A stretch of DNA of 64,000 bases from Nocardioides sp. URHA0032 (GTDB taxonomy: Bacteria > Actinomycetota > Actinomycetes > Propionibacteriales > Nocardioidaceae), in assembly GCF_000620645.1 (NCBI RefSeq), contig NZ_JIAV01000014.1:434001-498000 (forward strand). The letters run 5' to 3'. Made by a program: the position numbers and the translations under genes. The first letter of the stretch is position 1. Each line of letters begins with the position of its first letter. Shown here in pieces: positions 47,514 through 55,757 of the stretch. The notes beneath the pieces were generated by a model. The model worked only from the letters and a program-made list of their open reading frames with translations. It was not told the origin of the DNA and searched no databases.

Positions 47514-48631
47514 GCCAGCCACTCTCGCAGAGCGGCATGGATCTCGGGGTGGTTGAGCAGCCCGAAGTGGTCGGCGCGGCCCACGTGCAGCACGGTCGCG
47601 CCCGGGAACAGCCGCTGGCCGTACCGGTCCCGTCCGTACGCCGACGGCACCCGCACGAGCAGGTCGCCGACGACGTGGCCGACGGGATGCCGGGGGCGCG
47701 TGGTGACCGTGGCCGCGACCAGCCGGTACCTCGCGTGCGGCAGCGGTGGCACGTCCTCGGCCAGGCCGGCCACGAGGTCGTGCACGCCGACCGAGCGCCA
47801 GTCCAGGATCCGCCCGAACGGCGCGGTCTCCGGCAGGCGGCCGAGGCCGCGGCTGCCGTGCCCGATCCCGCGCGCGATCGGCGCGCCGAGGTGCGGGGTC
47901 CCGAGGGTGACGACGTCCGAGACCAGATCGGTCCAGGGCCGGTCGACCTCGGTGGCGACCGCACCCGCGGCCCGGACGATCAGCCCGCCCATCGAGTGCC
48001 CGACCAGGGCGACCCGGGTGACCGGCACGGGCCAGGCCTCCACGAGGTCCTGCAGCAGCGCTGACAGCGCGACGCCGTTCGCCCGGAGGCCGAGGCCGGT
48101 GTTGGCGCGCAGGAACACCGGGGTCCAGCCGCGCTCGGCGAGCATGGCGCCGTAGGTCGTCCCGGTCTTCTCGCGGCCGCGGTTCCAGTAGGCCTCGGTC
48201 TCGCACAGCCCGTGGAGGAAGACCGCCACCCGCCCGGTGGCGTCCGGGAAGGCGGTGTCCAGCTCGGTCATCGCGATGTCGCGCCCGCCGGACCGCACGG
48301 CCATCCGGATCGCCATCCGCGGCCGCTCCTCCGCGAGCCGGTCGCCGATCAGGCCGTTGACCGCCGAGCTCACGAACCGGCCGCGCGGCCCGTCCTCGAG
48401 CCGCGGGCCCACTCCGGTGTCCGCCGCCTTGCCGAGGCCGTACGACGCGGCGCGGAGCCCCAGCCCGAGCCCGGCGCACACCGCGGTGGTGATGCCGCGG
48501 CCGGGATAGCCGCCGAACCGGTCGGCCCACGCGTCGTGGGTGTCACGGACGCTGCGCACCACGAGGCCGTCGGCCACCTCGGAGAGCAGCGAGAACGCAT
48601 CGAGGTAGGTGGGCCCGGTCCGGGTGCTCAT
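47510..48631 (-). CDS. Alpha/beta hydrolase (lipase-like)
   Basis: Protein of 373 aa. The nucleophile elbow 'LVGHSMGGLI' carries the catalytic Ser, and 'VFLHGLCETEAYW' forms the oxyanion region. The N-terminal ~110 residues are a helical extension. The fold and Gly-rich elbow suggest an esterase or lipase. ATG 48631 has TAGCAT 7 nt upstream. It is the first gene of a three-gene unit with the SRPBCC protein and lipoprotein, perhaps lipid handling at the envelope. Confidence 0.84.
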   Translation of the reverse strand: MSTRTGPTYLDAFSLLSEVADGLVVRSVRDTHDAWADRFGGYPGRGITTAVCAGLGLGLRAASYGLGKAADTGVGPRLEDGPRGRFVSSAVNGLIGDRLAEERPRMAIRMAVRSGGRDIAMTELDTAFPDATGRVAVFLHGLCETEAYWNRGREKTGTTYGAMLAERGWTPVFLRANTGLGLRANGVALSALLQDLVEAWPVPVTRVALVGHSMGGLIVRAAGAVATEVDRPWTDLVSDVVTLGTPHLGAPIARGIGHGSRGLGRLPETAPFGRILDWRSVGVHDLVAGLAEDVPPLPHARYRLVAATVTTRPRHPVGHVVGDLLVRVPSAYGRDRYGQRLFPGATVLHVGRADHFGLLNHPEIHAALREWLA

Positions 48632-48638
48632 GGCGCTG

Positions 48639-48644
48639 ATGCTA
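48639..48644 (-). promoter_or_regulatory. -10 element of hydrolase gene, leaderless start
   Basis: Minus-strand TAGCAT, 7 nt, ATG 48631. Confidence 0.5.
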
Positions 48645-48742
48645 GTCACCTGGGTGAACAGTCGTACACCATGACGGCGTGACCGTACGCGTGTCGCCAC
48701 CGCGCCGCGTCGTACGCCCGGTCCACCCGCGACCGGCCGGGC

Positions 48743-50155
48743 TCACGCCTCGGTAGCGGTCTCCTCGACCTCCGCACCGGCGGCGGCCTCGGGGGCCTCC
48801 TCGGAGGCGGTCTCGTCCTCGGGCTCGCCGATGGTGCCGTCCGGGCGCAGGTTCTTCAGCTCGAGCACGTTGCCGGAGGCGTCCTTGACCACCGCGGCCT
48901 CGACGATGCGCGCCAAGGCCTTGCCGCGCAGGATCTCCTGCACGAGCTCGGGGATGTGGTTGTGCTCGAACATGTGGTTCGCGAACTCCTGCGGGTCCTG
49001 GCCGGACTGCTGGGCGCGCCGCACGAGGTGCTCGGAGAGCTCGGCCTGGTCGATGCCGAACTCCTCCTTCTTGGCGATCTCGTCGAGGATGAACTGGGCG
49101 GCGACCGCATCGCGGACCCGGCGGTCGAGGTCGGCCTCGAACTCCTCCTGGGTCTGCTTCTCGTCCTCGAGGTACTTCTCCATGGTGATCCCGGCGAACG
49201 CCAGCTGCTGCTCGATGTTGCGGCGACGCGCGTTGAGCTCGTCGGTCACCACGACCTCCGGCAGCGGGATCTCGACCTTCTCCAGCAGGGCCTCGAGGAC
49301 CGCGTCGCGGGCAGCGGCGGCCTGCTCGAGGCGCTTGCCGCGGCCGAGGCGCTCGCGCACGTCGGCGGTGAGCTCGTCGACGGTGTCGAACTCCGACGCC
49401 ATCTGCGCGAACTCGTCGTCGAGCTCGGGGAGCTCCTGCTCCTGCACCTGGGAGACCTTGACCTGGACCTCGACGTCCTCGCCGAACAGGTCGCCACCGA
49501 CCAGCTGCGAGGTGAAGGTCTTGTCGTCGCCGGCGGCCATGCCGACCAGCGCCTCGTCGAGGCCGTCGAGCATGCCGCCCCGGCCGACGCGGTACGACAT
49601 GCCGCTGACCTCGGCACCCTCGACGGGCTCGCCGTCCCTGGTCGCGACCAGGTCCATGACGACGAAGTCGCCGTCGGCGGCCGGCCGCTCGACGTCGATC
49701 AGGGTGGCGAACCGCTCGCGCAGCGCCTCGACCTGCTCCTCGACGTCGGCGTCGGTGAGCTCGACGTCCTCGACCTCGGCCTCGACGCCGTCGTACTCCG
49801 GCAGCGTGATCTCGGGGCGGATGTCGACCTCGGCGGTGAACTCCAGGGTGTCGTTGTCCTCGAACTTCGTCACCTCGATCTCCGGCTGCGCGAGCGGCTG
49901 GAGGGAGTTCGCCTCGAGCGCCTCGACGTACTTCTGCGGGACCACCTCGTTGATGGCCTGGTCGAGCACCGCGCCGCGGCCCACCTGGCGGTCGATCACG
50001 GCCGGCGGGACCTTGCCGCGACGGAAGCCGGGGACGTTGATCTGCTTGGCAATCTGCTTGTACGCCGCGTCGAGGCTCGGCTTGAGCTCCTCGAAGGGCA
50101 CCTCGACGGTCAGCTTGGCCCGGGTCGGGCTCAAGGTCTCGACGGCGCTCTTCAC
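48743..50155 (-). CDS. tig: Trigger factor chaperone
   Basis: Ribosome-bound chaperone of 470 aa: an N-terminal ribosome-binding domain with 'VPGFRRGKVPPAVI' (near 42-56), an FKBP-type prolyl isomerase domain (near 150-245) and a C-terminal helical cradle ending in an acidic Ala/Glu tail. GTG 50155 is preceded by AGGAG. The tRNA-Pro gene lies 40 nt upstream. Gene order with clpP1-clpP2-clpX matches most actinobacteria. Confidence 0.97.
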   Translation of the reverse strand: MKSAVETLSPTRAKLTVEVPFEELKPSLDAAYKQIAKQINVPGFRRGKVPPAVIDRQVGRGAVLDQAINEVVPQKYVEALEANSLQPLAQPEIEVTKFEDNDTLEFTAEVDIRPEITLPEYDGVEAEVEDVELTDADVEEQVEALRERFATLIDVERPAADGDFVVMDLVATRDGEPVEGAEVSGMSYRVGRGGMLDGLDEALVGMAAGDDKTFTSQLVGGDLFGEDVEVQVKVSQVQEQELPELDDEFAQMASEFDTVDELTADVRERLGRGKRLEQAAAARDAVLEALLEKVEIPLPEVVVTDELNARRRNIEQQLAFAGITMEKYLEDEKQTQEEFEADLDRRVRDAVAAQFILDEIAKKEEFGIDQAELSEHLVRRAQQSGQDPQEFANHMFEHNHIPELVQEILRGKALARIVEAAVVKDASGNVLELKNLRPDGTIGEPEDETASEEAPEAAAGAEVEETATEA

Positions 50156-50194
50156 AGGTCTTCTCCTAGATCGTTCTGGGGGTGGGTGGTGCAG

Positions 50195-50267
50195 TCGGGG
50201 CGACAGGACTCGAACCTGCGATCTCCTGCTCCCAAAGCAGGCGCGCTAGCCACTACGCTACGCCCCG
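50195..50267 (-). tRNA. tRNA-Pro (anticodon TGG)
   Basis: The minus strand folds as a 73-nt cloverleaf. The acceptor arms CGGGGCG/CGCCCCG are perfectly paired, the anticodon stem CCTGC/GCAGG holds the loop TTTGGGA, and the T arm has GGTTCGAGTCC. Discriminator A. The 3' CCA is not encoded. Confidence 0.95.
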
Positions 50268-50291
50268 CCAAGGCCCCGTCCTCCGGGCCCT

Positions 50292-50365
50292 TGGAGCGGA
50301 TGACGGGAATCGAACCCGCGTAGCCAGTTTGGAAGACTGGGGCTCTACCATTGAGCTACATCCGC
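50292..50365 (-). tRNA. tRNA-Gly (anticodon TCC)
   Basis: A 74-nt minus-strand cloverleaf including an encoded CCA (50292-50294). Acceptor arms are GCGGATG/CATCCGC, anticodon stem CCAGT/ACTGG with loop CTTCCAA, T arm GGGTTCGATTCCC. It lies 24 nt upstream of tRNA-Pro, likely one transcript. Confidence 0.96.
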
Positions 50366-50450
50366 GCACGCTCGACCGCTCGTGATCCCGGACGAGTGCG
50401 GGAGTCATGGTGCCACACCACGGCGGGCGCCCATGAATCAGCGCCCACTC

Positions 50451-51518
50451 TCACCGTCGGTGGATCAGCACCAGCGCCCGGTCGTCGTTCTCCGAGCCCA
50501 GCGCCTCGACGAGCCGGTCGGCGCCGCCGTCGAAGTTGCCGCGCAGCAGCTGCTCGGCCTGGCCGAGCATCCGGTCGATGCCGAGCCCGATGTCGCGGCG
50601 CGGGGTCTCGACCATGCCGTCGGTGTAGAGCAGCAGCGCGTCGCCGCGCCGGAGCTGCCCGGTGGCGACCGTGAACTCGGCGTCCTCGATCAGCCCGAGC
50701 ACCGGGCCCTCGGCCTCGTGCACGGTCCACCGGCCGACGCCCGCGGTCAGCTGCGCGGCGGGCGGGTGCCCTGCGGTGCGGACCTCGAACTCCCCGGTCG
50801 CCACGTCCAGGGAGAGGTGGATCGCGGTGGCGAAGCCCTCCGCCCAGTCCTGCCTGAACAGGTAGTCGTTCGCGGCCGGGAGGAAGTCGGCCGGCGGCAG
50901 CGCGCCGAGCAGGCCACCGAAGGCACCGGACAGGAGGAGCGCACGGGTGCCCGCCTGCTCACCCTTGCCCGACACGTCGACGACGGCCATCTCGACGCGG
51001 GTCGAGTGCCGGGGACGGGTGGCGACGACGAAGTCGCCGGCGAACGGCGTGCCTCCGGCGGACCGCAGCGCGGTCTCGGCCAGCCAGTCGTCCGGCAGCA
51101 CCGGCACCCCGCCCTGGTTGAGGATCCGGTCACGCAGGTCGACCAGCATCGACTCGCCCATCGCACCCGCGACACCGAGCGTTGAGCGGCGGAAGGAGGT
51201 CACCAGCACGATGAAGCACAGCAGGAACAGGACGGCGATCGCGAAGACCGTGCGCCGGGAGATGTCCGTCTGCCGCCCGATGGTGACCATCAGCATCAGC
51301 ATCAGGAAGACCACGAACCACGGCAGCTGTCGCGGGCTGATCAGCAGGCTGCCCAGCAGCAGCGGCACCATCAGCACGGTCAGCGCCACGGTGTCCGGCC
51401 ACGCCAGCACGGCCGCCGTGAGCAGCACCGTGAGCGCCACGAGCATGATCAGCGTGCGGTTGTGCCGCGGAAGGCGACGTCGCAGCGCGCGGCTGAGACC
51501 GTGCGGGCGAGCCGTCAT
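50451..51518 (-). CDS. SpoIIE/PP2C-type membrane phosphatase
   Basis: Protein of 355 aa. The N-terminal ~110 residues hold four membrane segments; the C-terminal ~230 form a PPM serine phosphatase with metal motifs 'GDFVVA', 'VVDVSGKGEQAG' and 'LLYTDGMVE'. Such phosphatases usually act on anti-sigma-factor antagonists in partner-switching systems, but no antagonist gene is adjacent. ATG 51518 has a good GGAGG site. Confidence 0.9.
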   Translation of the reverse strand: MTARPHGLSRALRRRLPRHNRTLIMLVALTVLLTAAVLAWPDTVALTVLMVPLLLGSLLISPRQLPWFVVFLMLMLMVTIGRQTDISRRTVFAIAVLFLLCFIVLVTSFRRSTLGVAGAMGESMLVDLRDRILNQGGVPVLPDDWLAETALRSAGGTPFAGDFVVATRPRHSTRVEMAVVDVSGKGEQAGTRALLLSGAFGGLLGALPPADFLPAANDYLFRQDWAEGFATAIHLSLDVATGEFEVRTAGHPPAAQLTAGVGRWTVHEAEGPVLGLIEDAEFTVATGQLRRGDALLLYTDGMVETPRRDIGLGIDRMLGQAEQLLRGNFDGGADRLVEALGSENDDRALVLIHRR

Positions 51519-51546
51519 GCAACGTTCCTCCGGGTCGGTGGCGGCC

Positions 51547-52383
51547 TCACTGTAGCGACCGGGAACGGAACCTGCGCTGGCATCCGGGACACCAGAACAG
51601 GTTTCTTCCCTGGAGCTCGGTGGTGCGGATCGTCGCACCGCAGACGTGGCAGGGCTGGCCGGTGCGCCGGTAGACGTAGACCTCGCCGCCGTGGTCGTCC
51701 CTGCGCGGCGGCCGACCCATCGCCTCGGGGGTGTGCTCGGGTCGCACGGTGTCGATGCGCCCGGTCCGCACGCCCTCGCGCATCAGCTCGGCCAGGTCGG
51801 TCCACATCGCCTGCCACTGGCCGCGGCGCAGCGTGCTGCCCGGGCGCATCGGGTCCAGCCGGTGCCGGAACAGCAGCTCGGCGCGGTACACGTTCCCGAC
51901 CCCGGCGACAACGGCCTGGTCCATGAGCAGCCCGCCGAGCGGCGCCCGGCTGCGGCGGATCCGCTCCCACGCCCGGTCGGGCTCGGCGTCGTCGCGCAGC
52001 GGGTCCGGGCCGGAGCGCGCGACGACCGCGTCGCGCTGCTCCGCCGTCACGAGCTCGCAGGTGGTCGCGCCCCGGAGGTCGGCGTACGAGCCGTCACCCA
52101 CGAGGCGGAGCCGCACCTGCCCGACCGGGGGCGGGACCTCGTCGACGCGGTCGTGGACGTCGAAGGTGCCGTACAGGCCCAGGTGGACGTGCACGAACCG
52201 CTCACCGGCGAAGGCGATGAACAGGTGCTTGCCCCACGCCTCGGCTCCCTCGAGGACCTGCCCGTCGACCAGGGCGGCCGAGTCGGCGAACCGGCCCTGC
52301 GGACTGCTCGCGCGCACGACGCGTCCCGCGAAGGTCGTGGCCAGCTCGTCGGCGAGGCGGTGGAGAGTGTGCCCCTCCGGCAT
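51547..52383 (-). CDS. nei: Fpg/Nei-family DNA glycosylase
   Basis: Bifunctional base-excision enzyme of 278 aa. The catalytic 'MPEGHTLHRLA' start leaves Pro2 as nucleophile and Glu3 after Met removal. A helix-two-turn-helix lies near 155-180 ('MDQAVVAGVGNVYRAELL'), and the C-terminal zinc finger is C-x2-C-x16-C-x2-C. It resembles Nei1 of mycobacteria (Rv2464c), which likewise sits beside rpiB. It removes oxidised pyrimidines. Confidence 0.93.
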   Translation of the reverse strand: MPEGHTLHRLADELATTFAGRVVRASSPQGRFADSAALVDGQVLEGAEAWGKHLFIAFAGERFVHVHLGLYGTFDVHDRVDEVPPPVGQVRLRLVGDGSYADLRGATTCELVTAEQRDAVVARSGPDPLRDDAEPDRAWERIRRSRAPLGGLLMDQAVVAGVGNVYRAELLFRHRLDPMRPGSTLRRGQWQAMWTDLAELMREGVRTGRIDTVRPEHTPEAMGRPPRRDDHGGEVYVYRRTGQPCHVCGATIRTTELQGRNLFWCPGCQRRFRSRSLQ

Positions 52384-52385
52384 CT

Positions 52386-52883
52386 CTAGGCGTCGCCCGC
52401 GGACGCCGGCAGCGGGGGCAGCTCGCCGGTCTGCTCGTACGTCGACAGCTGCCCGATCCGCCGGACATGCCGCTCCTCGTCGCTGAACGGCTCGGCCAGG
52501 AAGACCTCGACGAAGCGGGTCATGTCCTCCAGCGAGTGCATCCGGCCGCCGACGGAGACGACGTTGGCGTCGTTGTGCTGCCGGGCCAGCCGGGCGGTCT
52601 CCTCGGACCAGACGAGCGCGGCGCGCACGCCCCTCACCTTGTTCGCGGCGATCTGCTCGCCGTTCCCGGACCCGCCGATCACGACCCCCAGGCTGTCCAG
52701 CCCGGCGGCACGGTCCTCGGCGACGGCCTCCGCGGTCCGCAGGCAGAACACCGGGTAGTCGTCCAGCGCGTCGTAGCGGACCGGGCCGTGGTCGACGGGC
52801 TCGTAGCCGTGCTCGGTGAGCCAGCGGGTCAGGTGGTCCTTGAGGTCGAGTCCGGCATGGTCGCAGCCGAGGTGCACGCGCAT
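52386..52883 (-). CDS. rpiB: Ribose-5-phosphate isomerase B
   Basis: Interconverts ribose- and ribulose-5-phosphate. It is 165 aa with 'GCDHAGLDLKDHL' at the start and 'IGGSGNGEQIAANKV'; the Glu in this loop is the catalytic base in the actinobacterial type, replacing the Cys of the E. coli enzyme. nei follows after 2 nt, so the two are co-transcribed. Confidence 0.95.
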   Translation of the reverse strand: MRVHLGCDHAGLDLKDHLTRWLTEHGYEPVDHGPVRYDALDDYPVFCLRTAEAVAEDRAAGLDSLGVVIGGSGNGEQIAANKVRGVRAALVWSEETARLARQHNDANVVSVGGRMHSLEDMTRFVEVFLAEPFSDEERHVRRIGQLSTYEQTGELPPLPASAGDA

Positions 52884-52908
52884 GCGGACATCTTCTCAGC
52901 CGTGCCGG

Positions 52909-53775
52909 TCAGGCGTGCAGCCGGAGGAATCCGGCGACCTGCCGCACCGCGGGCTCGGCCGACGGGAACGCCTGGGGGTGCCGCCAGAACCCGTGCAGCT
53001 GCCCGAGGTAGCGCGTCGCCGTCACCTCGCCGCCGGCCGCCGCGATCCGCCGGGCGAGCTCTTCGCCCTCGTCGCGCAGCGGGTCGTGCTCCGCGGTGAC
53101 GACCAGGGTGGGCGGCAGCGTCCCGAGCCGGTCCGACAGCAGGGGGGCCAGGTCCGGGTCCGTCCGGTCCGCGGCGGTCGCGTACTGCTCCCAGTACCAC
53201 GCGGCCTCGCGCGGGTCGAAGCCGTCGGCAGCGGTCGTGTACGACTCGAAGCCCGCGGTCGGGTCGAGGAACGGGTAGACCAGCGCGAGTGCGGCGTACC
53301 GGCCGGGATGGCGGAGCGTGTCGACGAGCGCGAGGTTGCCGCCCGCGCTGTCGCCGTGGGCGAGCAGCGGACCACCGAGGTGGTGCCGCGCCCACTCCCC
53401 CGCGACCGCGACGTCGTCGACGGCGGCGGGGAACCGGTGCTCGGGCGGCCGGCGGAAGTCGACGCTCAGGACCCGCAGCCCGCTCCGGTTCGCGAGCCGG
53501 CGCGCGGCCGCGTCGTGCACCTCGACGTCGTTGAAGACGAACCCGCCGCCGTGGACGTGCACGATGCCGCCCGCACCGGCACCGGCGGGGGTGTAGAGGC
53601 GGGCGGGTACGCCGTCCGCGTCGACGTCGGCGACCTCGGCGACCTCCTCGCGCGGCTCCTGCGCGGCCGCCGCCTGCGCCTGCTCACGGGCTCCGGCGAC
53701 GTCGTAGCCGTCGGTCCACACGGGGGTCTCGCCGGCGGCTGCCTCGAGGGCGCGCCGGGACTCGGGAAAGAGCAT
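52909..53775 (-). CDS. Alpha/beta hydrolase, hormone-sensitive-lipase family
   Basis: Carboxylesterase-like protein of 288 aa. Oxyanion motif 'VHGGGFVFND' and nucleophile elbow 'HGDSAGGNLAL' define the HSL group; the acid and base are in 'EHDPLRDEG' and 'LHGFW'. It probably hydrolyses short acyl esters. ATG 53775 has TAGCGT 6 nt upstream. It lies just beyond the conserved rpiB-nei end of the core block. Confidence 0.9.
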   Translation of the reverse strand: MLFPESRRALEAAAGETPVWTDGYDVAGAREQAQAAAAQEPREEVAEVADVDADGVPARLYTPAGAGAGGIVHVHGGGFVFNDVEVHDAAARRLANRSGLRVLSVDFRRPPEHRFPAAVDDVAVAGEWARHHLGGPLLAHGDSAGGNLALVDTLRHPGRYAALALVYPFLDPTAGFESYTTAADGFDPREAAWYWEQYATAADRTDPDLAPLLSDRLGTLPPTLVVTAEHDPLRDEGEELARRIAAAGGEVTATRYLGQLHGFWRHPQAFPSAEPAVRQVAGFLRLHA

Positions 53776-53781
53776 GCACAG

Positions 53782-53787
53782 ACGCTA
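53782..53787 (-). promoter_or_regulatory. -10 element of HSL-family gene, leaderless start
   Basis: Minus-strand TAGCGT, 6 nt, ATG 53775. Confidence 0.45.
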
Positions 53788-53808
53788 GTCCGCGGAGAGG
53801 ATGGCCTC

Positions 53809-54168
53809 GTGACGTTTCTCGGCTGGTGTGTGCTCGGCCTGGTCTTCGTCGACGAGGTCATCGCGCTGATCGCGTTCGCCCTCTGGGGCTACGAGCAGGA
53901 CCCGTGGTGGGTGTGGGTATGGTTGCTGCCGGTGCTCGCCATGCAGGCGTGGTTCTGGTTCGCCTCACCCAGGGCGCGCTACGGCGGCCCGGTCCTCCGC
54001 CCGCTCGTCAAGGTCCTCGTGTTCGGTCTCGCGGCGTGGGCGCTCTGGGACCTCGGCCACCCCACCGAGGCGATCGGCTTCCTGGTGTTCTCGGTCGCGG
54101 TCAACGCGATCGCCCAGGTCCCCGGGATCGCGGCGCTCGCCGAACAGGGTCAGAGTCGCGAGCCGTAG
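53809..54168 (+). CDS. DUF2568 (YrdB-like) membrane protein
   Basis: Protein of 119 aa with four predicted membrane segments and an aromatic-rich loop 'EQDPWWVWVWLLP'. It matches the small YrdB/DUF2568 family of unknown function. GTG 53809 follows a GAGAGG site. The last 19 bp overlap the amidohydrolase gene on the opposite strand. Confidence 0.78.
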   Translation: MTFLGWCVLGLVFVDEVIALIAFALWGYEQDPWWVWVWLLPVLAMQAWFWFASPRARYGGPVLRPLVKVLVFGLAAWALWDLGHPTEAIGFLVFSVAVNAIAQVPGIAALAEQGQSREP

Positions 54169-55298
54169 GTCTCGACGGCGTTGTCGACGCTGACCCGCTC
54201 CCGGATCCCGGCCGGCAGCGCGGTGAGCGCGTGCCGCGGGTCGTCGAAGTCCCAGTGCGGGTAGTCGGAGCTGAACATCAGCGTCCGCTCGGCCTGGGCG
54301 ATCTCGCACAGCACGTGCAGGTGGTGGCGGCGGCGCGGCTCGGGCAGCGGCTGCGTGGTGAAGCGGACGTGGTCCGCGACGTACTCGCTCGGCAGCCGCT
54401 TGATCCACGGCACCTCGTCGCGCAGGCCCTTCACGTTCTTGTCCAGCCGCCAGATCACGTCCGGGATCCAGCCCAGCCCGCCCTCGGTCATGATCACCTT
54501 GAGGTTCGGGAAGCGCTCGAAGACCCCGTGGCAGATCAGGCTGATCACGTTGGCCTGGAAGACCTGGCTCAGGCCCGTGTGCCACTCGACGTAGTAGGTC
54601 GGGGTCCCGCCGGCCATCGGCGGCGACGTGCGGAAGATCCCCTCACCGGAGTTCGGGTGCACCGTGATCGGCAGCCCCAGCTCGGCGGCCGCCTCGTAGA
54701 TCGGGTAGTAGTGCCGCTGCCCCATCAAGATGTTGGTGAGCGGGAGCAGCACGGCCACGAACCGCTCGTCGGCGCCGGCCCGCCGGATCTCGGCCGCCGC
54801 CAGCTGCGGATCCTGGGCCCCCACCACGAGGTTGCCCCGGTACCGATCGTCCGCACCGAGCCAGGTGGCGGCCAGCCAGTCGTTGTACGCCGACGCGATG
54901 ATCGCCGCGGCGTCCGGGTCCGGCATCGCGCCGAGGCCGAGGACCTCCCCGCCGATCAGCACGGCCCGGTCGATCCCGTTGCCGTCCAGCAGCTGCTGCG
55001 CCGTGAACGCCGGGTCCGCACCGGGCGCCGAGCCGTCGGGCGCCCTCGCGTCGTCGCGCAGCACCCCGGCCTGGTTGACGTACAGCATGTTCCGCGGGAC
55101 CGAGACGGCCTCGCGGTGGCCCACCGTCGTCAGGTTGCGCCGCTCGTCCAGGCCCAGCCGGCGCTGGCCCTCGCGGGACAGGTACGGCCGCAGCTCGGCC
55201 ATCCCGCCCTTCATGATCGGGTGCACGTCGCAGTCCACCAGCCGGTAGCGGCTGCGCTGGTCGTCGTCGACGGTCGGGGAGGTCAGCAGGTCGGTCAT
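54150..55298 (-). CDS. Amidohydrolase family 2 (ACMSD-like) protein
   Basis: TIM-barrel metal hydrolase or decarboxylase of 382 aa. Metal and active-site motifs: 'DCDVHPI' at the N-terminus, 'ITVHPNSGEG', 'ISLICHGVFERFPNLKVIM' with 'TEGGLGW', and 'MFSSDYPHWDFD'. Family members act on carboxymuconate derivatives, benzoates or sugar lactones. ATG 55298 has an AGGAG site. It is divergent from the Rieske/mutarotase unit, whose control region holds an operator candidate, so a lactonase or related role is possible but unproven. Confidence 0.85.
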   Translation of the reverse strand: MTDLLTSPTVDDDQRSRYRLVDCDVHPIMKGGMAELRPYLSREGQRRLGLDERRNLTTVGHREAVSVPRNMLYVNQAGVLRDDARAPDGSAPGADPAFTAQQLLDGNGIDRAVLIGGEVLGLGAMPDPDAAAIIASAYNDWLAATWLGADDRYRGNLVVGAQDPQLAAAEIRRAGADERFVAVLLPLTNILMGQRHYYPIYEAAAELGLPITVHPNSGEGIFRTSPPMAGGTPTYYVEWHTGLSQVFQANVISLICHGVFERFPNLKVIMTEGGLGWIPDVIWRLDKNVKGLRDEVPWIKRLPSEYVADHVRFTTQPLPEPRRRHHLHVLCEIAQAERTLMFSSDYPHWDFDDPRHALTALPAGIRERVSVDNAVETYGSRL

Positions 55299-55324
55299 GG
55301 GGTGGGCTCCTGTGCGGACAACCG

Positions 55325-55353
55325 TTGCGGGGACGGCCCGGAACCGTCAGAGT
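55325..55353 (+). promoter_or_regulatory. Weak candidate promoter of Rieske/mutarotase unit
   Basis: TTGCGG (55325-55330), 17-nt spacer, CAGAGT (55348-55353). The arrangement resembles the promoter at 56220, with an operator candidate placed just downstream in both. Confidence 0.3.
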
Positions 55354-55362
55354 CATGCATAG

Positions 55363-55373
55363 CAAATCGTTTG
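55363..55373 (+). promoter_or_regulatory. LacI-style operator candidate 1
   Basis: CAAATCGTTTG: arms CAAA and TTTG around a TCG centre, AT-rich in a GC-rich context. It lies between the divergent amidohydrolase and Rieske genes and shares its core with the site at 56253-56264. Confidence 0.45.
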
Positions 55374-55406
55374 GCTCCGCGATAGGTCCGCGCCAGGAGG
55401 TTCCCC

Positions 55407-55757
55407 GTGGAAGTTCGGATCGGCTCCGTCGACGACGTACGCCGGGAGGGCTGCCGGATCGTCGAGGTCCACGGCCGCCCGGTCGGCGTGATCAGCGTCG
55501 GGGACGAGTTCTTTGCCGTCCACGACCGCTGCCCGCACATGGGCGCCTCGATGTGCACCGGCTCGTTGAGCGGCACCTTCCTGCCGGCCGAGCCGCACGA
55601 GCTCGTCTACGGACGCGACGACCGGGTGATCCGCTGCCCCTGGCACGGCTGGGAGTTCGACCTGGAGACCGGCCGGTCCCTGCTCGAACCGGAGCGGGTC
55701 GGCCTGCGGACCTATCGCGTGACCCAGGAGGGCGACGAGGTCGTCCTCCACGCGTGA
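55407..55757 (+). CDS. Rieske 2Fe-2S protein
   Basis: Soluble ferredoxin-like protein of 116 aa with the cluster ligands Cys42-x-His44 ('RCPHMG') and Cys77-x2-His80 ('RCPWHGWEF'). Its size fits a stand-alone Rieske electron carrier rather than an oxygenase subunit. GTG 55407 has an AGGAGG site. The stop overlaps the mutarotase start by 4 nt. No oxygenase or reductase is encoded nearby, so its redox partner is unknown. Confidence 0.9.
   Translation: MEVRIGSVDDVRREGCRIVEVHGRPVGVISVGDEFFAVHDRCPHMGASMCTGSLSGTFLPAEPHELVYGRDDRVIRCPWHGWEFDLETGRSLLEPERVGLRTYRVTQEGDEVVLHA

Noticed and set aside
50195..50365. tRNA genes as attachment sites for an integrated element
   Set aside because: No integrase, direct repeat of a tRNA 3' end or foreign gene block was found near either tRNA.
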